DNA of 64,000 bases from Neorhizobium petrolearium (GCF_017873175.1 NZ_JAGGJW010000007.1:1-64000); one strand, 5' to 3'; counted from the first letter of the stretch, positions 17,335-26,437 are shown. A program made the numbers and translations. The notes: a model not told the origin generated them from the sequence alone.

Positions 17335-17601
17335 ATGAAGACTGTCTCGATCCGGGAAGCCAAGAACCGCCTGACCGAACTCGCCCGCGAAGTGGAGCAG
17401 GGCGAGACCGTGACCGTGACGCGTAACGGCAAACCTGTCTTCGATATCGTGCCCCACAGGAAGCGGGGCGGCATCAATTGGGAAGCTGGGCAGGCGTATT
17501 TGCGGGCGAGGGGGATCACCAATCCTGTTCCCTATATTGCAGAGGACTTCGATGATCCGCTGCCGGAAGATTTTCTGATCAAGCCGCTGCCGGAAACATG
17601 A
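17335..17601 (+). CDS. Phd/YefM-family type II antitoxin
   Basis: 88 aa. The N-terminal Phd/YefM DNA-binding fold is clear: MKTVSIREAKNRLTELAREVEQGETVTVTRNGKPVFDIVP (about 1-40). The C-terminal half (YIAEDFDDPLPEDFLI) is acidic and disordered-looking, as expected for the toxin-neutralising segment. Its stop codon overlaps the toxin start (ATGA), giving coupled translation and antitoxin made first. A perfect palindrome immediately upstream is the likely operator. Confidence 0.9.
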   Translation: MKTVSIREAKNRLTELAREVEQGETVTVTRNGKPVFDIVPHRKRGGINWEAGQAYLRARGITNPVPYIAEDFDDPLPEDFLIKPLPET

Positions 17602-17984
17602 GGCTTTTGCTCGACACGCATATTGTCCTGGCATTCCTGCGCCGGGAATTCGACAGACAGTTTCCTGAAATACACCGGTTCTTTTCCAACAGTTCCGCGA
17701 CCGGCTTTGTCAGTGTGGCTAGTCTCTGGGAGATTGCGATCAAATCGAGGCTCGGCAAGCTCGATCCGGGCATGCCGCTGGAAGATATTCCGACAATATT
17801 GGAGGAGGCTGATCTTACCATCCTTCTCATCGATATCCCCCACGTCACTACCGCCGCCGAGCCGGGACCCGAAACGCGCGATCCCTTCGACCGGCTGCTC
17901 TTGGCGCAGTGTCAGGTCGAAGGGCTATTGCTCGTAACGATCGACAGGGCGCTTGTCGGCCACCACCTGGCATTCAAGCTCTAA
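17598..17984 (+). CDS. VapC-family PIN-domain toxin
   Basis: 128 aa PIN-domain ribonuclease of the group with LLLDTHIVLAFL at the start. The conserved acidic residues are all present: D6, E45 (in SLWEIAIKSRLGKL), D95/D98 (in TRDPFDRLLLAQ) and D116 (in TIDRAL), so the Mg-dependent nuclease should be active. PIN toxins usually cleave tRNA or rRNA; the target here is unknown. It pairs with a Phd-type rather than VapB-type antitoxin, a common pairing for this PIN subgroup. Confidence 0.9.
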   Translation: MRLLLDTHIVLAFLRREFDRQFPEIHRFFSNSSATGFVSVASLWEIAIKSRLGKLDPGMPLEDIPTILEEADLTILLIDIPHVTTAAEPGPETRDPFDRLLLAQCQVEGLLLVTIDRALVGHHLAFKL

Positions 17985-18023
17985 GCGAAGCGGCGAGGGA
18001 GCATCGCTTCCACCAATCGCGGG

Positions 18024-19250
18024 TCAGCTCTTGGTCAGCCTGAGGATCGTCGATCCCCCGCCGCCGCGCCGTTCGGTAACCGCGTAGACTGCGCCGTCTG
18101 GGCCGACCTTGACATCGCGGATGCGGGCCTGGAGCGGCACGCGCTCCTCATAGGCGACCTTGTCGCCATCCATGTGGACGACGACAACGCCCTGGGCAAC
18201 GAGCCCGCCGATCAGGAATGCGCCTTTCCATTCCGGGATAAGATCAGCATCGTAATAGGCCATGCCGGACGGCGCGATGACCGGATCCCAATAGTAGACC
18301 GGCTGTTCCGTTTCCCTCATGGCGGTGATGCCCTCGCTGATCGGGGCGCCGCTGTAATCGATGCCGTAGGTGACCTCCGGCCAGCCGTAGTTCCTGCCGG
18401 CTTCCGGCCGGTTCAACTCGTCGCCGCCGCGCGGGCCATGCTCGACCGTCCAGAGGCGGCCCTGACCGTCGAGCGTGGCCGACTGCAGGTTCCGGTGACC
18501 GTAGGACCAGATTTCCGGCTGCGCACCCTCGCGGTTGACGAAGGGGTTGTCCGGCAGGGCCTTGCCGCTCCTGTCTATGCGGAAGACCTTGCCGAGGCCG
18601 CTGCCGAGATCCTGCGCCTGGACGCGCGGCTCGGGATCGGAGCGCTCGCCGACGGTGACGTAAAGCTCGTCGTTCGGGCCGAAAACGAGGCGCGAGCCGA
18701 AATGCTTGTTGCCGTCATAGCTCGGCATCTGGCGGAAGATGACATCGACGTTTTCCAGTTTGCCGCCGCCGTTTTCGTCCGGAACCAACCTTGCCGAGGC
18801 GACCGATGTGCCGTTGCCGTCTTCCCGCTCCTCCGAAAAGGAGAAGAAGATCATGCCGGAGGTGGAAAAATCGGGCGCGAGCGCGACATCCAGCAATCCA
18901 CCCTGGCCACCGGAAAGGACATCGGGAACACCGGCGATCGCCGGCCCGGCTCCGCCTTCTTCCGAGATGATGTGCATGGCGCCTTGCTTGGCGGTTACCA
19001 GCATGCGGCCATCGGGCAGGAATTCCATAGCCCACAGATGCGGGAGACCTTCCGCGACGACCGCATGCGCGATCTTCGGCATCTGCGCGGGTTGCGGCGC
19101 GCGGGTCTGGCCGGCAAAGGCGGGTCGTTGTTCGGGGGCGTTGGGTCTTCTGGTCTCGACAGGCTGGCCCGACGTCTCGGCCTGGAGCGGCGATGAAAGC
19201 AGCGTGGCAAAGAGGGCCGGAGCGGTCAGGAGAGGGCTGAGGCGTTTCAT
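18024..19250 (-). CDS. PQQ-dependent soluble aldose sugar dehydrogenase (YliI/Asd type)
   Basis: 408 aa periplasmic protein with signal peptide about 1-25 (cut after LQA). Six-bladed beta-propeller of the soluble GDH family: LPHLWAMEFLPDGRMLVTAKQG, GGQGGLLDVALAPDF (contains the catalytic-His neighbourhood), NKHFGSRLVFGPNDELYVTVGER, VFRIDRSGK and WTVEHGPRGGDELNRPEAGRNYGWPEV are family hallmarks, the last carrying PQQ/Ca-binding residues. Oxidises aldoses to lactones, passing electrons to the respiratory chain. PQQ supply genes are not in this window. ATG 19250 follows AAGGGAG. Confidence 0.9.
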   Translation of the reverse strand: MKRLSPLLTAPALFATLLSSPLQAETSGQPVETRRPNAPEQRPAFAGQTRAPQPAQMPKIAHAVVAEGLPHLWAMEFLPDGRMLVTAKQGAMHIISEEGGAGPAIAGVPDVLSGGQGGLLDVALAPDFSTSGMIFFSFSEEREDGNGTSVASARLVPDENGGGKLENVDVIFRQMPSYDGNKHFGSRLVFGPNDELYVTVGERSDPEPRVQAQDLGSGLGKVFRIDRSGKALPDNPFVNREGAQPEIWSYGHRNLQSATLDGQGRLWTVEHGPRGGDELNRPEAGRNYGWPEVTYGIDYSGAPISEGITAMRETEQPVYYWDPVIAPSGMAYYDADLIPEWKGAFLIGGLVAQGVVVVHMDGDKVAYEERVPLQARIRDVKVGPDGAVYAVTERRGGGGSTILRLTKS

Positions 19251-19430
19251 CGTGGACTCCCTTCAATGAGGCGGCATCCGCCGCGAAGCAAGAACCGACA
19301 CTCCGCATGCGGCGAAGGCGTGTCGAACGACACCTTCATCTAGGGCGTCTACCCGGAATGATCGCACACGCCCCATTCAAGATAATTTTATCTGGCTCCG
19401 GTCGAGCTCTTCGCTTGCCCCTTCACAAGC

Positions 19431-19455
19431 AAAAAAGCCCGCCAATGCGGCGGGC
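19431..19455 (-). terminator. Intrinsic terminator of the DUF3597 gene
   Basis: Leftward reading: 7-bp stem GCCCGCC/GGCGGGC (19437-19443 with 19449-19455), 5-nt loop, then six T. It lies 28 nt past the DUF3597 stop codon. Confidence 0.85.
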
Positions 19456-19482
19456 CTTTCGTCTGATCGTTGTCCCGGAAAC

Positions 19483-19896
19483 TCAGTCGAGAAGGTCGGC
19501 AGGAACCTTGCCGCCGTTCTCAGAAAGTTTCTTCATCAGGGCCTTGTGGAGCCACATGTTCATCTCGGCCGAGCCGTCCTTCGCCCCGGCATATCCCAAT
19601 TCGTCCGCCAGTTCCTTGCGGGCGGAAAGGCTGGAATCAAGATCAAGTGCCTTCATCAGATCGACGATCGATTTGCGCCAGTCGAGCTTCTGGCCGCTCT
19701 TCTTGACGGCGGCGTCCAGGATGGGGGTGACATCCACGGGTGCCGAAGCGGAAGGAGCAGGGGCCGCCGGGGCTGCCTGCGTGGCGGCCGGCGTCGATGG
19801 TGTCCCCGCCGGTGCGGACCCGGCCGTGGGCGCTACGGTCTCGGCTGCTTCCGCCCGTCCGAAAATAGCGTTCTTGATCCTGTCGAAAATACCCAT
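19483..19896 (-). CDS. DUF3597 domain-containing protein
   Basis: 137 aa. Three parts: a short amphipathic N-terminus MGIFDRIKNAIFG, an Ala/Pro/Thr-rich linker (about 17-52) and the DUF3597 domain (about 53-137) with VDVTPILDAAVKKSGQKLDWRKSIVDLMKALDLDSSLSARKELADELG. The domain is small and helical and resembles LysM-associated proteins in some species, but its role is not established. Single-gene transcript with its own terminator. Confidence 0.9.
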   Translation of the reverse strand: MGIFDRIKNAIFGRAEAAETVAPTAGSAPAGTPSTPAATQAAPAAPAPSASAPVDVTPILDAAVKKSGQKLDWRKSIVDLMKALDLDSSLSARKELADELGYAGAKDGSAEMNMWLHKALMKKLSENGGKVPADLLD

Positions 19897-19993
19897 GAGT
19901 GCTCTCCTCGTGTTGGCCTGGAAGAGTGTTGTGCGGGACTGCTAAAAGTCAAGGACGGCCGCAGGGGAAATCGACCTGCGGCCGCGCAATTCG

Positions 19994-21109
19994 TCAGGCC
20001 GTGCCCCAGATGGCTTCGGCGGTCTTCACGACGAGTTCGAGCTTGCGCTTCTGGTCTTCCTCGGTGATCGAATTGCCTTCCTCCGTTGAGGCGAAACCGC
20101 ATTGCGGGGCAATCCCGAGCTGGTCGAGATCGACGTATTTCGACGCTTCGTCGAAGTGGCGGCGCAGTTCGTCCGTGCTCTCCAGCTCACCGGTCTTGGT
20201 GGTGATGAAGCCCGGATAGACGCGCTGCTTGCCCTTCTTGAGAAGGCTCAGCGGCTGCAGGCCGCCGGCGCGGTCGGTATCGTATTCCATGAAGAACATG
20301 TCGACGCCGGTATGGTTGAAGATCGCGTCGGCTGCTGCGTCGTAGCCGCCTTCGGCAGCCCAGGTGGAACGGAAGTTGCCACGGCACATATGCATGCCGA
20401 TCAGCATGTCCTTCGGACGGTCCTTGATCGCCTCATGCATCATCCATGCGTATTTCTGAATCAGCCAGTCAGGATCGAAACCTTCTTCCCGCTTCATGGC
20501 ACGCTGCTTTTCGTCACCCAGATAGGCGAAGTAGATGTCGTCCATTTGCAGATAGCGGCAGCCGGCTTCATAGAACTTCTGCACGGCCTTGGCATAGGTC
20601 CTGGCGAGATCGGCGAACAGTACCTCGACGTCCTGATATTCGGCAGGATGGATATCCGCCTTGGCGGTGCGGTAGTGAGCGACGCTCGGGCCGGGAATGG
20701 AGATCTTCGGCGTAACCTTGGTCACCGAAGCGAGATACTTGAAATGCTCGAGATGCGGGTGATTATCCGGGAAGTCGAGCTTGCCGTTGATGGTCGGAAA
20801 GGTCGGAGGCAGCTTGACGCCGTGGAAGGTGACGCCCTTATGCGCTTCGCGGGTGACGAACTCCATCCCGTCGAGCTCGCCAAGGAAGTCGTAGTGCCAG
20901 AAATGGCGGCGCGCTTCGCCGTCGGTGACGACCTTGAGACCGACGCCTTCCTGCAGCTTCACGAGGTCCTTGATGGCCTCGTCCTCGACAGCCTTCAGCT
21001 CGGCGGCGGAAATGCTCTTCTCTTCGTAGAACTTCCTGCGGGCCTCCTTGACGGAAGCGGGACGCAGGAGCGAACCAACGTGATCGGCTCTATAGGGCGG
21101 TGTCGGCAT
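19994..21109 (-). CDS. Cobalamin-independent methionine-synthase-like protein (MetE C-terminal domain only)
   Basis: 371 aa. It corresponds only to the catalytic C-terminal half of MetE: N-terminal HVGSLLRP, DGEARRHFWHYDF, substrate-site YLQMDDIYFAY and the zinc ligands H-x-C in IGMHMCRGN (about 246-251) with a second Cys in APQCGFAST (about 334), all conserved. Such stand-alone proteins (YxjG type) may use a methyl donor other than methyl-tetrahydrofolate-polyglutamate, so 'methionine synthase' is tentative. ATG 21109 chosen: the GGAGG just upstream overlaps the alternative ATG at 21121. Confidence 0.88.
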   Translation of the reverse strand: MPTPPYRADHVGSLLRPASVKEARRKFYEEKSISAAELKAVEDEAIKDLVKLQEGVGLKVVTDGEARRHFWHYDFLGELDGMEFVTREAHKGVTFHGVKLPPTFPTINGKLDFPDNHPHLEHFKYLASVTKVTPKISIPGPSVAHYRTAKADIHPAEYQDVEVLFADLARTYAKAVQKFYEAGCRYLQMDDIYFAYLGDEKQRAMKREEGFDPDWLIQKYAWMMHEAIKDRPKDMLIGMHMCRGNFRSTWAAEGGYDAAADAIFNHTGVDMFFMEYDTDRAGGLQPLSLLKKGKQRVYPGFITTKTGELESTDELRRHFDEASKYVDLDQLGIAPQCGFASTEEGNSITEEDQKRKLELVVKTAEAIWGTA

Positions 21110-21277
21110 GGGGTCCTCCATTCACGAATATAAGCTGCAACAGCCGTGCAGCGGCGAAGGCGTGTATACAGGTATGCGCCTTTGAAGGTGAAACAGCATA
21201 TTTCGCAGGTTGATTCAACGCTTTCTCAATCCGATTCCGTATGCATATGCAAGTTGTTGTTATGGAATCGCTTTTTG

Positions 21278-22393
21278 TCAGAGCCCGAGGACCGTCAGCA
21301 TCACGAACGTGGCGAAAAGCACAAAATGGGTCATGCCCTCGATAGCATTCGTCTGGCCATCGTTGAGGTTGATCGCCACGGCAACCAGCGTGACGGCCAC
21401 CATCACCGTCTGGACCGGAGTCATGGCCATGATGAAGGGCTGGCCGCTGTAAAGAGCGATCGCTTCCATCACCGGCACGGTGAGGATGACCGTCGACAGC
21501 GAGGCACCCATGGCGATGTTGACGACTGACTGCATGCGGTTGCGGAGCGCAGCACGCAGCGCGGTCAGGATTTCGGGTGCCGCGGAAATGGCCGCGACCA
21601 CGACCGCCATCAAGGCCGGCGGCGCCCCTGTGCCGTCGAGCCCCACGTTCATGAAGGTCGACATGAACTCCGCGAGAAAGCCGATGATCAGGACGCCGAA
21701 GAGGATGATGCCGATGGAGGCCATAGCCTCCTCCTCCTTGGCTTCCTTCTGCGGAGTGTGTCCGCCCGCTGCTGCTTTCGTGCGGGGATAGCTGTAGCTG
21801 AAGAAATAGCTGTGCGTGCCGACCTGCATGCGCAGGAAGAGGGCGTAGAGCGCGATCATCGCGCCGATGGTGAAGGCCGAATAGTAATGCCATTTGGAGG
21901 CGGGAATGAACTCCGGCACCACCATGGAGATGCTCATGGCCGTTAGGATCATAACGCTGTAGGTGCGGCTGGAATCGTCGTTATAAGGCTGCTCTCCATG
22001 GCGAAGTCCGCCGAGCAGGGCGGCAAGGCCGAGGATGCCGTTGATGTCCAGCATGACCGCGGCATAGATCGTGTCGCGTACAAGTGTGGGCGATGTCGTG
22101 TTGCCCATCATGATCGCGAGGATCAGCACTTCAACCGCTACGGCCGAAAGCGTCAGGATCATCGTGCCATAGGGATCGCCGACCTTGTGGGCGAGCACTT
22201 CCGCATGGTGGGCGACGCGCGTCGACGCGAGGATGATGACCGCGATCAGTACCACGGCGGCGATCGCCGAGGCGGCCTGGCCGCCTTCCAGGATCGAATG
22301 CTCCACGGCATAGGCGATAAAGGCTGCCGCAAGTGCTGCGATGAGGGATCGTTCCTGTTTCAGAAGAGGGAGAAGTCCCACCGGCGGCTCCAT
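21278..22393 (-). CDS. Ca2+/H+ (Na+/H+) antiporter, ChaA/CaCA-like
   Basis: 371 aa, about ten membrane helices in two halves separated by a charged cytoplasmic loop (about 205-225, KAAAGGHTPQKEAKEEE). Each half has the inverted alpha-repeat of cation/Ca2+ exchangers: GDPYGTMILTLSAVAVEV (Glu in the first repeat) and AISAAPEILTALRAALRN (second repeat, Glu). That matches ChaA-type proton antiporters that expel Ca2+ or Na+/K+. No adjacent regulator. A MetE-like gene follows on the same strand but about 170 nt away. Confidence 0.88.
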   Translation of the reverse strand: MEPPVGLLPLLKQERSLIAALAAAFIAYAVEHSILEGGQAASAIAAVVLIAVIILASTRVAHHAEVLAHKVGDPYGTMILTLSAVAVEVLILAIMMGNTTSPTLVRDTIYAAVMLDINGILGLAALLGGLRHGEQPYNDDSSRTYSVMILTAMSISMVVPEFIPASKWHYYSAFTIGAMIALYALFLRMQVGTHSYFFSYSYPRTKAAAGGHTPQKEAKEEEAMASIGIILFGVLIIGFLAEFMSTFMNVGLDGTGAPPALMAVVVAAISAAPEILTALRAALRNRMQSVVNIAMGASLSTVILTVPVMEAIALYSGQPFIMAMTPVQTVMVAVTLVAVAINLNDGQTNAIEGMTHFVLFATFVMLTVLGL

Positions 22394-22602
22394 GCTTTTA
22401 CGGACACAATCTAACGCGGCGGCTTACCGCATCAAGGAGGTTCGTTTTTCTCTTCAAGGATTTGCGACAGCCGCGCTTTGATGCCATAATTTAACATGTG
22501 GCCTGGAACTTCGGGGCACCTCTTTTGCTTCTTTACCCCGATGCCGCGTCTGGAGACGGATCCGGAAAGATCGTTGTGGCCATGAAAGGACAAGGAGGAA
22601 GA

Positions 22603-22866
22603 ATGACCAAGATCGTCTACAAGGTCGTACAGCACGACGGCGGCTGGGCATATCGTCAGGGTGACGTCTATTCGGAAACTTTCCCTACGCATTCCGATGC
22701 CCTGCAGGCAGCCCGTATCGTGGCTGCCGAACAGCAGGTTGGCGGCGAACCGGAGGAGATCAGCTGGCAGGACGAAAAGGGCGTCTGGCACACCGAATAC
22801 AGTGAGGGCGGTGATCGCCCGGAAGCCGAGGTCGTGGATGGGGACGAGGGCGCCGACGCCCGCTGA
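22603..22866 (+). CDS. DUF2188 family small protein
   Basis: 87 aa. DUF2188 signature: VVQHDGGWAYRQGDVYSETFPTHSDALQAARIVAAEQ, then a short Trp-containing strand (EISWQDEKGVWHTEY) and an acidic tail. Function unknown; the family is small, cytosolic and often found near stress genes. ATG 22603 has an excellent AAGGAGG site 4 bases upstream; the longer frame from 22498 has no such site. It converges with the LysR gene. Confidence 0.85.
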   Translation: MTKIVYKVVQHDGGWAYRQGDVYSETFPTHSDALQAARIVAAEQQVGGEPEEISWQDEKGVWHTEYSEGGDRPEAEVVDGDEGADAR

Positions 22867-22875
22867 CACCCGCCG

Positions 22876-23784
22876 TCAGTTGCGGGCGTACTCCAGAAGG
22901 CCTTTCACGAGTGCGTCGAAGGTGACGCGCCAGCGCGGTGAGGATTTCAGATTCTCGTGCATGGCGACCCAGGTGTCGAGTGGTAGTTGAAAGATGTCCG
23001 GCAGGACCCGGACGAGATTCGGATCACGCCGGGCGATGCCGACCTGGCAGATGCCGATGCCCGCGCCGGCCCGGATCGCCGCAAGCTGGGCGAGGTTGCT
23101 GTCGGCGCGATAGCTCCATCGGATGCGTTCCAGATCCGGGAAGGCAGGGGCGCTGGCGCGGATGCGGTCCGCTGCCGCGCGGACGAAGGCGGAGCGGCGG
23201 TCGAAGCCGATCAGCCGATGGGCCAGAAGCCCTTCCGCATTTTCCGGAGTTCCGTGCCGCTCCATATAGCGGCGATGAGCATAGAGCCCGAGCGGAATGT
23301 CTCCGATATGACGGGCGACGAGCGCCTCTTGAGCTGGGCTCGTCATGCGCACGGCAATATCGGCCTCGCGCCTCAGAAGATCCTCCAATGAGTCCGAAAG
23401 TGAGAGTTCCAGTTCCAGGCCTGGATGTTCGTCCTGAAGCACCGCGAGAATTGGCGGCAGGACTTCCACGCCGACCACGTCGCTGGCGCTGATCCTGACC
23501 GTGCCTCGTATGGCGCCGAATTCACCCGATGCGAGCCGCCGCATGGCAGCCGTCGTCGCGGCCAGGTTCTCCGCATAGGGTTTTAACGCCAGCGCCGGCT
23601 CGGTGGGCAAAAGACCCTGTTGCGAGCGGGTGAAGAGCTGGTAGCCGACCGCCTGTTCCAAGGCGTCGATATGCCGACCGACCGTGGGTTGGGTGAGGCC
23701 GAGCTCGCGTGCCGCTGCTGAAAGCGAGCCCAAGCGTAGCACGGCGAGGAAGGTTCGGTATAAATCCCAGCTGATATCATTCAT
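22876..23784 (-). CDS. LysR-family transcriptional regulator
   Basis: 302 aa. N-terminal winged helix (about 1-65) with LSAAARELGLTQPTVGRHIDALEQAVGYQLFTRSQQGLLPTEP, then the two-lobed effector domain (about 90-295; RGTVRISASDVVGVEVLPPILAVL). Divergently transcribed from the epimerase gene with a 97-bp gap holding both promoters, the classical LysR arrangement, so it very likely controls that gene. The inducer is unknown. Confidence 0.93.
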   Translation of the reverse strand: MNDISWDLYRTFLAVLRLGSLSAAARELGLTQPTVGRHIDALEQAVGYQLFTRSQQGLLPTEPALALKPYAENLAATTAAMRRLASGEFGAIRGTVRISASDVVGVEVLPPILAVLQDEHPGLELELSLSDSLEDLLRREADIAVRMTSPAQEALVARHIGDIPLGLYAHRRYMERHGTPENAEGLLAHRLIGFDRRSAFVRAAADRIRASAPAFPDLERIRWSYRADSNLAQLAAIRAGAGIGICQVGIARRDPNLVRVLPDIFQLPLDTWVAMHENLKSSPRWRVTFDALVKGLLEYARN

Positions 23785-23881
23785 TTTTGTATGGATGCCA
23801 AAAGGTTTCCGTCAATTCCGTATAATGCGGAAACACGCGATATTCCAGCCATCGAAACCGCAGACGAAAAGGAATATCGCC

Positions 23882-24892
23882 ATGCCCAATATCTCGATTG
23901 CCAAACCCATCGCTCTCGTCCTCGGTGCCACCGGGGGCATCGGCGGCCATGTGGCGCGCGGACTCGTAACCCGCGGCTGGACTGTTCGGGCGTTGAACCG
24001 AAAGGCAGACGAAGCTGCCCGGCGCGAGCCGCGTTTCCACTGGATCCAGGGCGATGCGATGAGTGCCGCCGACGTTCGTCGCGCTGCCCAGGATGCCAGG
24101 CTGATCGTCCACGCGGTCAATCCGCCGGGCTACAAAGACTGGGAAAAGCTGGTCCTGCCGATGCTGGATAATACGGTCGCGGCCGCAAGAGACGTAGGTG
24201 CCCGCATCCTGCTGCCGGGCACGGTCTATAACTACGGGCCGGACGTCTTTCCGAGCGTTACCGAGGAAAGCCCGCAAAACCCCGTCACCCGCAAGGGAAA
24301 GATCCGCGTCGAGCTGGAGCGCCGGCTGAAGGCGGCTTCGGAGGAAGGCGTGCCGGTACTGATCGTGCGGGCCGGCGATTATTTCGGTCCCGGCGCGGGC
24401 AATAGCTGGTTCGGCCAGGGATTGGTGAAGGCCGGCAGGCCGGTGACGTTCGTCAGCCGGCCGAATGCCGGGGGCATCGGCCATCAATGGGCCTACCTCC
24501 CGGATGTCGCGGAAACCATGCTGCGCCTAATCGACAAGGAGAGTGAATTGCCGCGTTTTGCGCTCTTTCACATGAACGGGTTCTGGGATGAGGGTAGTCG
24601 TGAAATGATCGCGGCGATCGGTCGTGTCGTCGGCAGGAAACCGAAGGTCAAAGCCTTCCCCTGGTGGCTGCTGACGCTTGCGTCACCCGTGGTGCCGTTG
24701 TTCCGCGAGCTTGGCGAGATGCGTTATCTTTGGAAGATGCCGGTCCGGATGCGCAACGACAAGCTTCTGGCGTTCCTCGGGGAGGAGCCGTCGACGCCGA
24801 TCGATGAGGCGGTGAGGGCGGCGCTCATGGATATCGGATGTCTCGAAGCTCCTCGTTTCGGGCCTCGGGCCTTGCCAAAGAGGGCGGCATGA
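23882..24892 (+). CDS. NAD(P)-dependent epimerase/dehydratase-like protein (extended SDR/NAD(P)-binding)
   Basis: 336 aa. N-terminal Rossmann motif LVLGATGGIGGHVARGL (about 12-28), the acidic/basic specificity loop ALNRKADEA, VNPPGYKDWEKL, and the substrate-site region LPGTVYNYGPDVFP; a Tyr replaces the usual YxxxK dyad in that segment, where KGKIRVELERRL follows. This is the atypical or extended SDR group; substrates are usually nucleotide sugars or quinones but cannot be deduced here. It overlaps the downstream DUF6220 membrane gene by 4 nt, so both are likely induced through the divergent LysR regulator. Confidence 0.85.
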   Translation: MPNISIAKPIALVLGATGGIGGHVARGLVTRGWTVRALNRKADEAARREPRFHWIQGDAMSAADVRRAAQDARLIVHAVNPPGYKDWEKLVLPMLDNTVAAARDVGARILLPGTVYNYGPDVFPSVTEESPQNPVTRKGKIRVELERRLKAASEEGVPVLIVRAGDYFGPGAGNSWFGQGLVKAGRPVTFVSRPNAGGIGHQWAYLPDVAETMLRLIDKESELPRFALFHMNGFWDEGSREMIAAIGRVVGRKPKVKAFPWWLLTLASPVVPLFRELGEMRYLWKMPVRMRNDKLLAFLGEEPSTPIDEAVRAALMDIGCLEAPRFGPRALPKRAA

Positions 24893-25275
24893 CCAGCATT
24901 CTTCCTGCGACGCCCGGGGCATCACCGATCGGCTTCCGGATTTTGGCTCTGATCCTGCCGGTATTGATCGGCGGGCAGGTTTTCCTTGCCGGACTGGCGA
25001 TGTTTTCGAATGCCTCCCTGTGGGAGCTTCACGGAGCAATGGGGGGAGCGTTGGGACTGCCGATCCTCGGCATGGTCGGGCTCGCCTTTCTGCGATCGGG
25101 GCTGCGCGCCTATCGGACGAGCGTTCTGCTGATTTTTGTTCTCTATTGTCTGCAATTCGTCTTCGTGATCGCGGGCGAGGGCATCGGCGTTGTCCAGGCT
25201 TTGCATCCGACCAACGCGGTTGCAATTACCGTCGTCAGCGTCCTGTTGGCGCGTTCCGTGTGGACGGCGGGATAA
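24889..25275 (+). CDS. Four-helix integral membrane protein (DUF6220-like)
   Basis: 128 aa with four predicted membrane helices (about 17-37, 48-68, 76-96, 100-122) and almost no soluble part. It has the DUF6220 pattern ASLWELHGAMGGALGLPILGM with a conserved His, and LQFVFVIAGEGIGVVQALHPTNA; such proteins may bind haem or quinone, but this is not shown. ATG overlaps the epimerase stop codon (ATGA), implying coupled translation in a two-gene unit. Confidence 0.8.
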   Translation: MTSILPATPGASPIGFRILALILPVLIGGQVFLAGLAMFSNASLWELHGAMGGALGLPILGMVGLAFLRSGLRAYRTSVLLIFVLYCLQFVFVIAGEGIGVVQALHPTNAVAITVVSVLLARSVWTAG

Positions 25276-25315
25276 AAGGGAAAGAGCCGCGCATGGCGGC
25301 CCTTCCTCAAGTCGA

Positions 25316-26437
25316 TCAGGCGACGGCTTCGAGCGCCGGATAGTCGGTATATCCCTTTGCGCCGCCGCCATAGAAGGTGGCCTTGTCCGGCTCATTGAGC
25401 GGTGCATTCTGCCTGAGCCGCTCCACGAGGTCCGGATTGGCAAGGAATAGCTTGCCGAAGGCGACCGCATCGGCATATCCGCTCTCGACTGCCTCGATGG
25501 CGCTTTCGCGATCGTATCCGTTGTTGACCAGCCAGCCGCCCGTGCCGCCGGCCTTGCGATAGACGGCCTTGAGTTCCCGATAATCGAAGGGCTTGTCGCC
25601 CTGGAAGAAATCGCGATCGCCCCCGGTTGCGCCCTCGATCACATGGATGAAGGCGAGGCCGCGCGGGCCGAGCTGTTCGGCCACGTAGTTGAAGAGGGGC
25701 TGCGGGTCGGTCTCGGTGATGCCGTTGGCCGGGGTAACCGGCGACAGCCGGATGCCGACGCGGCCGGCGCCGATTTCCTTGGTGACCGCATCGACGACCT
25801 CCAGCAGGAAGCGCGCGCGGTTCTCGATCGAGCCGCCATAGCCGTCGGTGCGTTGATTGGTACCTGATTTCAGGAACTGGTCGATCAGGTAGCCGTTGGC
25901 CCCGTGCAGTTCGATGCCGTCGAAGCCGGCATCGATCGCGGCGCGGGCACCCTTGCGGAAATCGTCGACGATACCGGCGATTTCGGAGCGTTCGAGCGCC
26001 CGTGGCGCGGAGGTTTCGACAAAGGCGCCGCTGCCGTCCGGATTGATGATGTAGGTTTTCGTGCCGGCTGGAATGGCAGAGGGGGCAACGGGCGCAGCAC
26101 CGTTCGGCTGCAGCGAGACGTGGGAGACACGGCCGACATGCCAGATCTGGGTGACGATCCTGCCGTGTTTCCTGTGAACGGCGTCAGTGACCTTCTTCCA
26201 GCCCTCGACTGCTTGCGGCAGGTAAAGACCCGGGACATCGGCATAACCTTGGCCCTGCTGGGTGACCGGCGTTCCCTCGGTGATGATCAGGCCGGCCGTA
26301 GCACGTTGCTCGTAATAGGTGGCGTTGAGATTGTTCGGAATTGCCTTCGGCGATCGGTTACGGGTGAGCGGCGCCATGACGATGCGGTTGGAGAGTTGGA
26401 TGTCGCCGAACTTGGTCGGGTCAAAAAGGTTGGTCAT
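25316..26437 (-). CDS. Old-yellow-enzyme family alkene/ene reductase (NemA-like)
   Basis: 373 aa FMN flavoprotein. OYE motifs: FDPTKFGDIQLSNRIVMAPLTRNRS (FMN site), GLIITEGT, VTQIWHVGRVSH, the substrate-anion pair H-x2-N in ELHGANGYLIDQFL (about 183-187), GGSIENRARFLLEV and GKLFLANPDLVERL. Reduces electrophilic alkenes, nitro compounds or N-ethylmaleimide using NAD(P)H; a detoxification role is usual. It starts 40 nt after an ArsR-type regulator gene, and the two form an operon, as nemRA-like pairs do in other bacteria. ATG 26437 follows AGGGAA. Confidence 0.93.
   Translation of the reverse strand: MTNLFDPTKFGDIQLSNRIVMAPLTRNRSPKAIPNNLNATYYEQRATAGLIITEGTPVTQQGQGYADVPGLYLPQAVEGWKKVTDAVHRKHGRIVTQIWHVGRVSHVSLQPNGAAPVAPSAIPAGTKTYIINPDGSGAFVETSAPRALERSEIAGIVDDFRKGARAAIDAGFDGIELHGANGYLIDQFLKSGTNQRTDGYGGSIENRARFLLEVVDAVTKEIGAGRVGIRLSPVTPANGITETDPQPLFNYVAEQLGPRGLAFIHVIEGATGGDRDFFQGDKPFDYRELKAVYRKAGGTGGWLVNNGYDRESAIEAVESGYADAVAFGKLFLANPDLVERLRQNAPLNEPDKATFYGGGAKGYTDYPALEAVA

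Noticed and set aside
17598..17843. Minus-strand frames opposite the VapC toxin gene
   Set aside because: Antisense to a gene with an intact PIN active site and coupled start.
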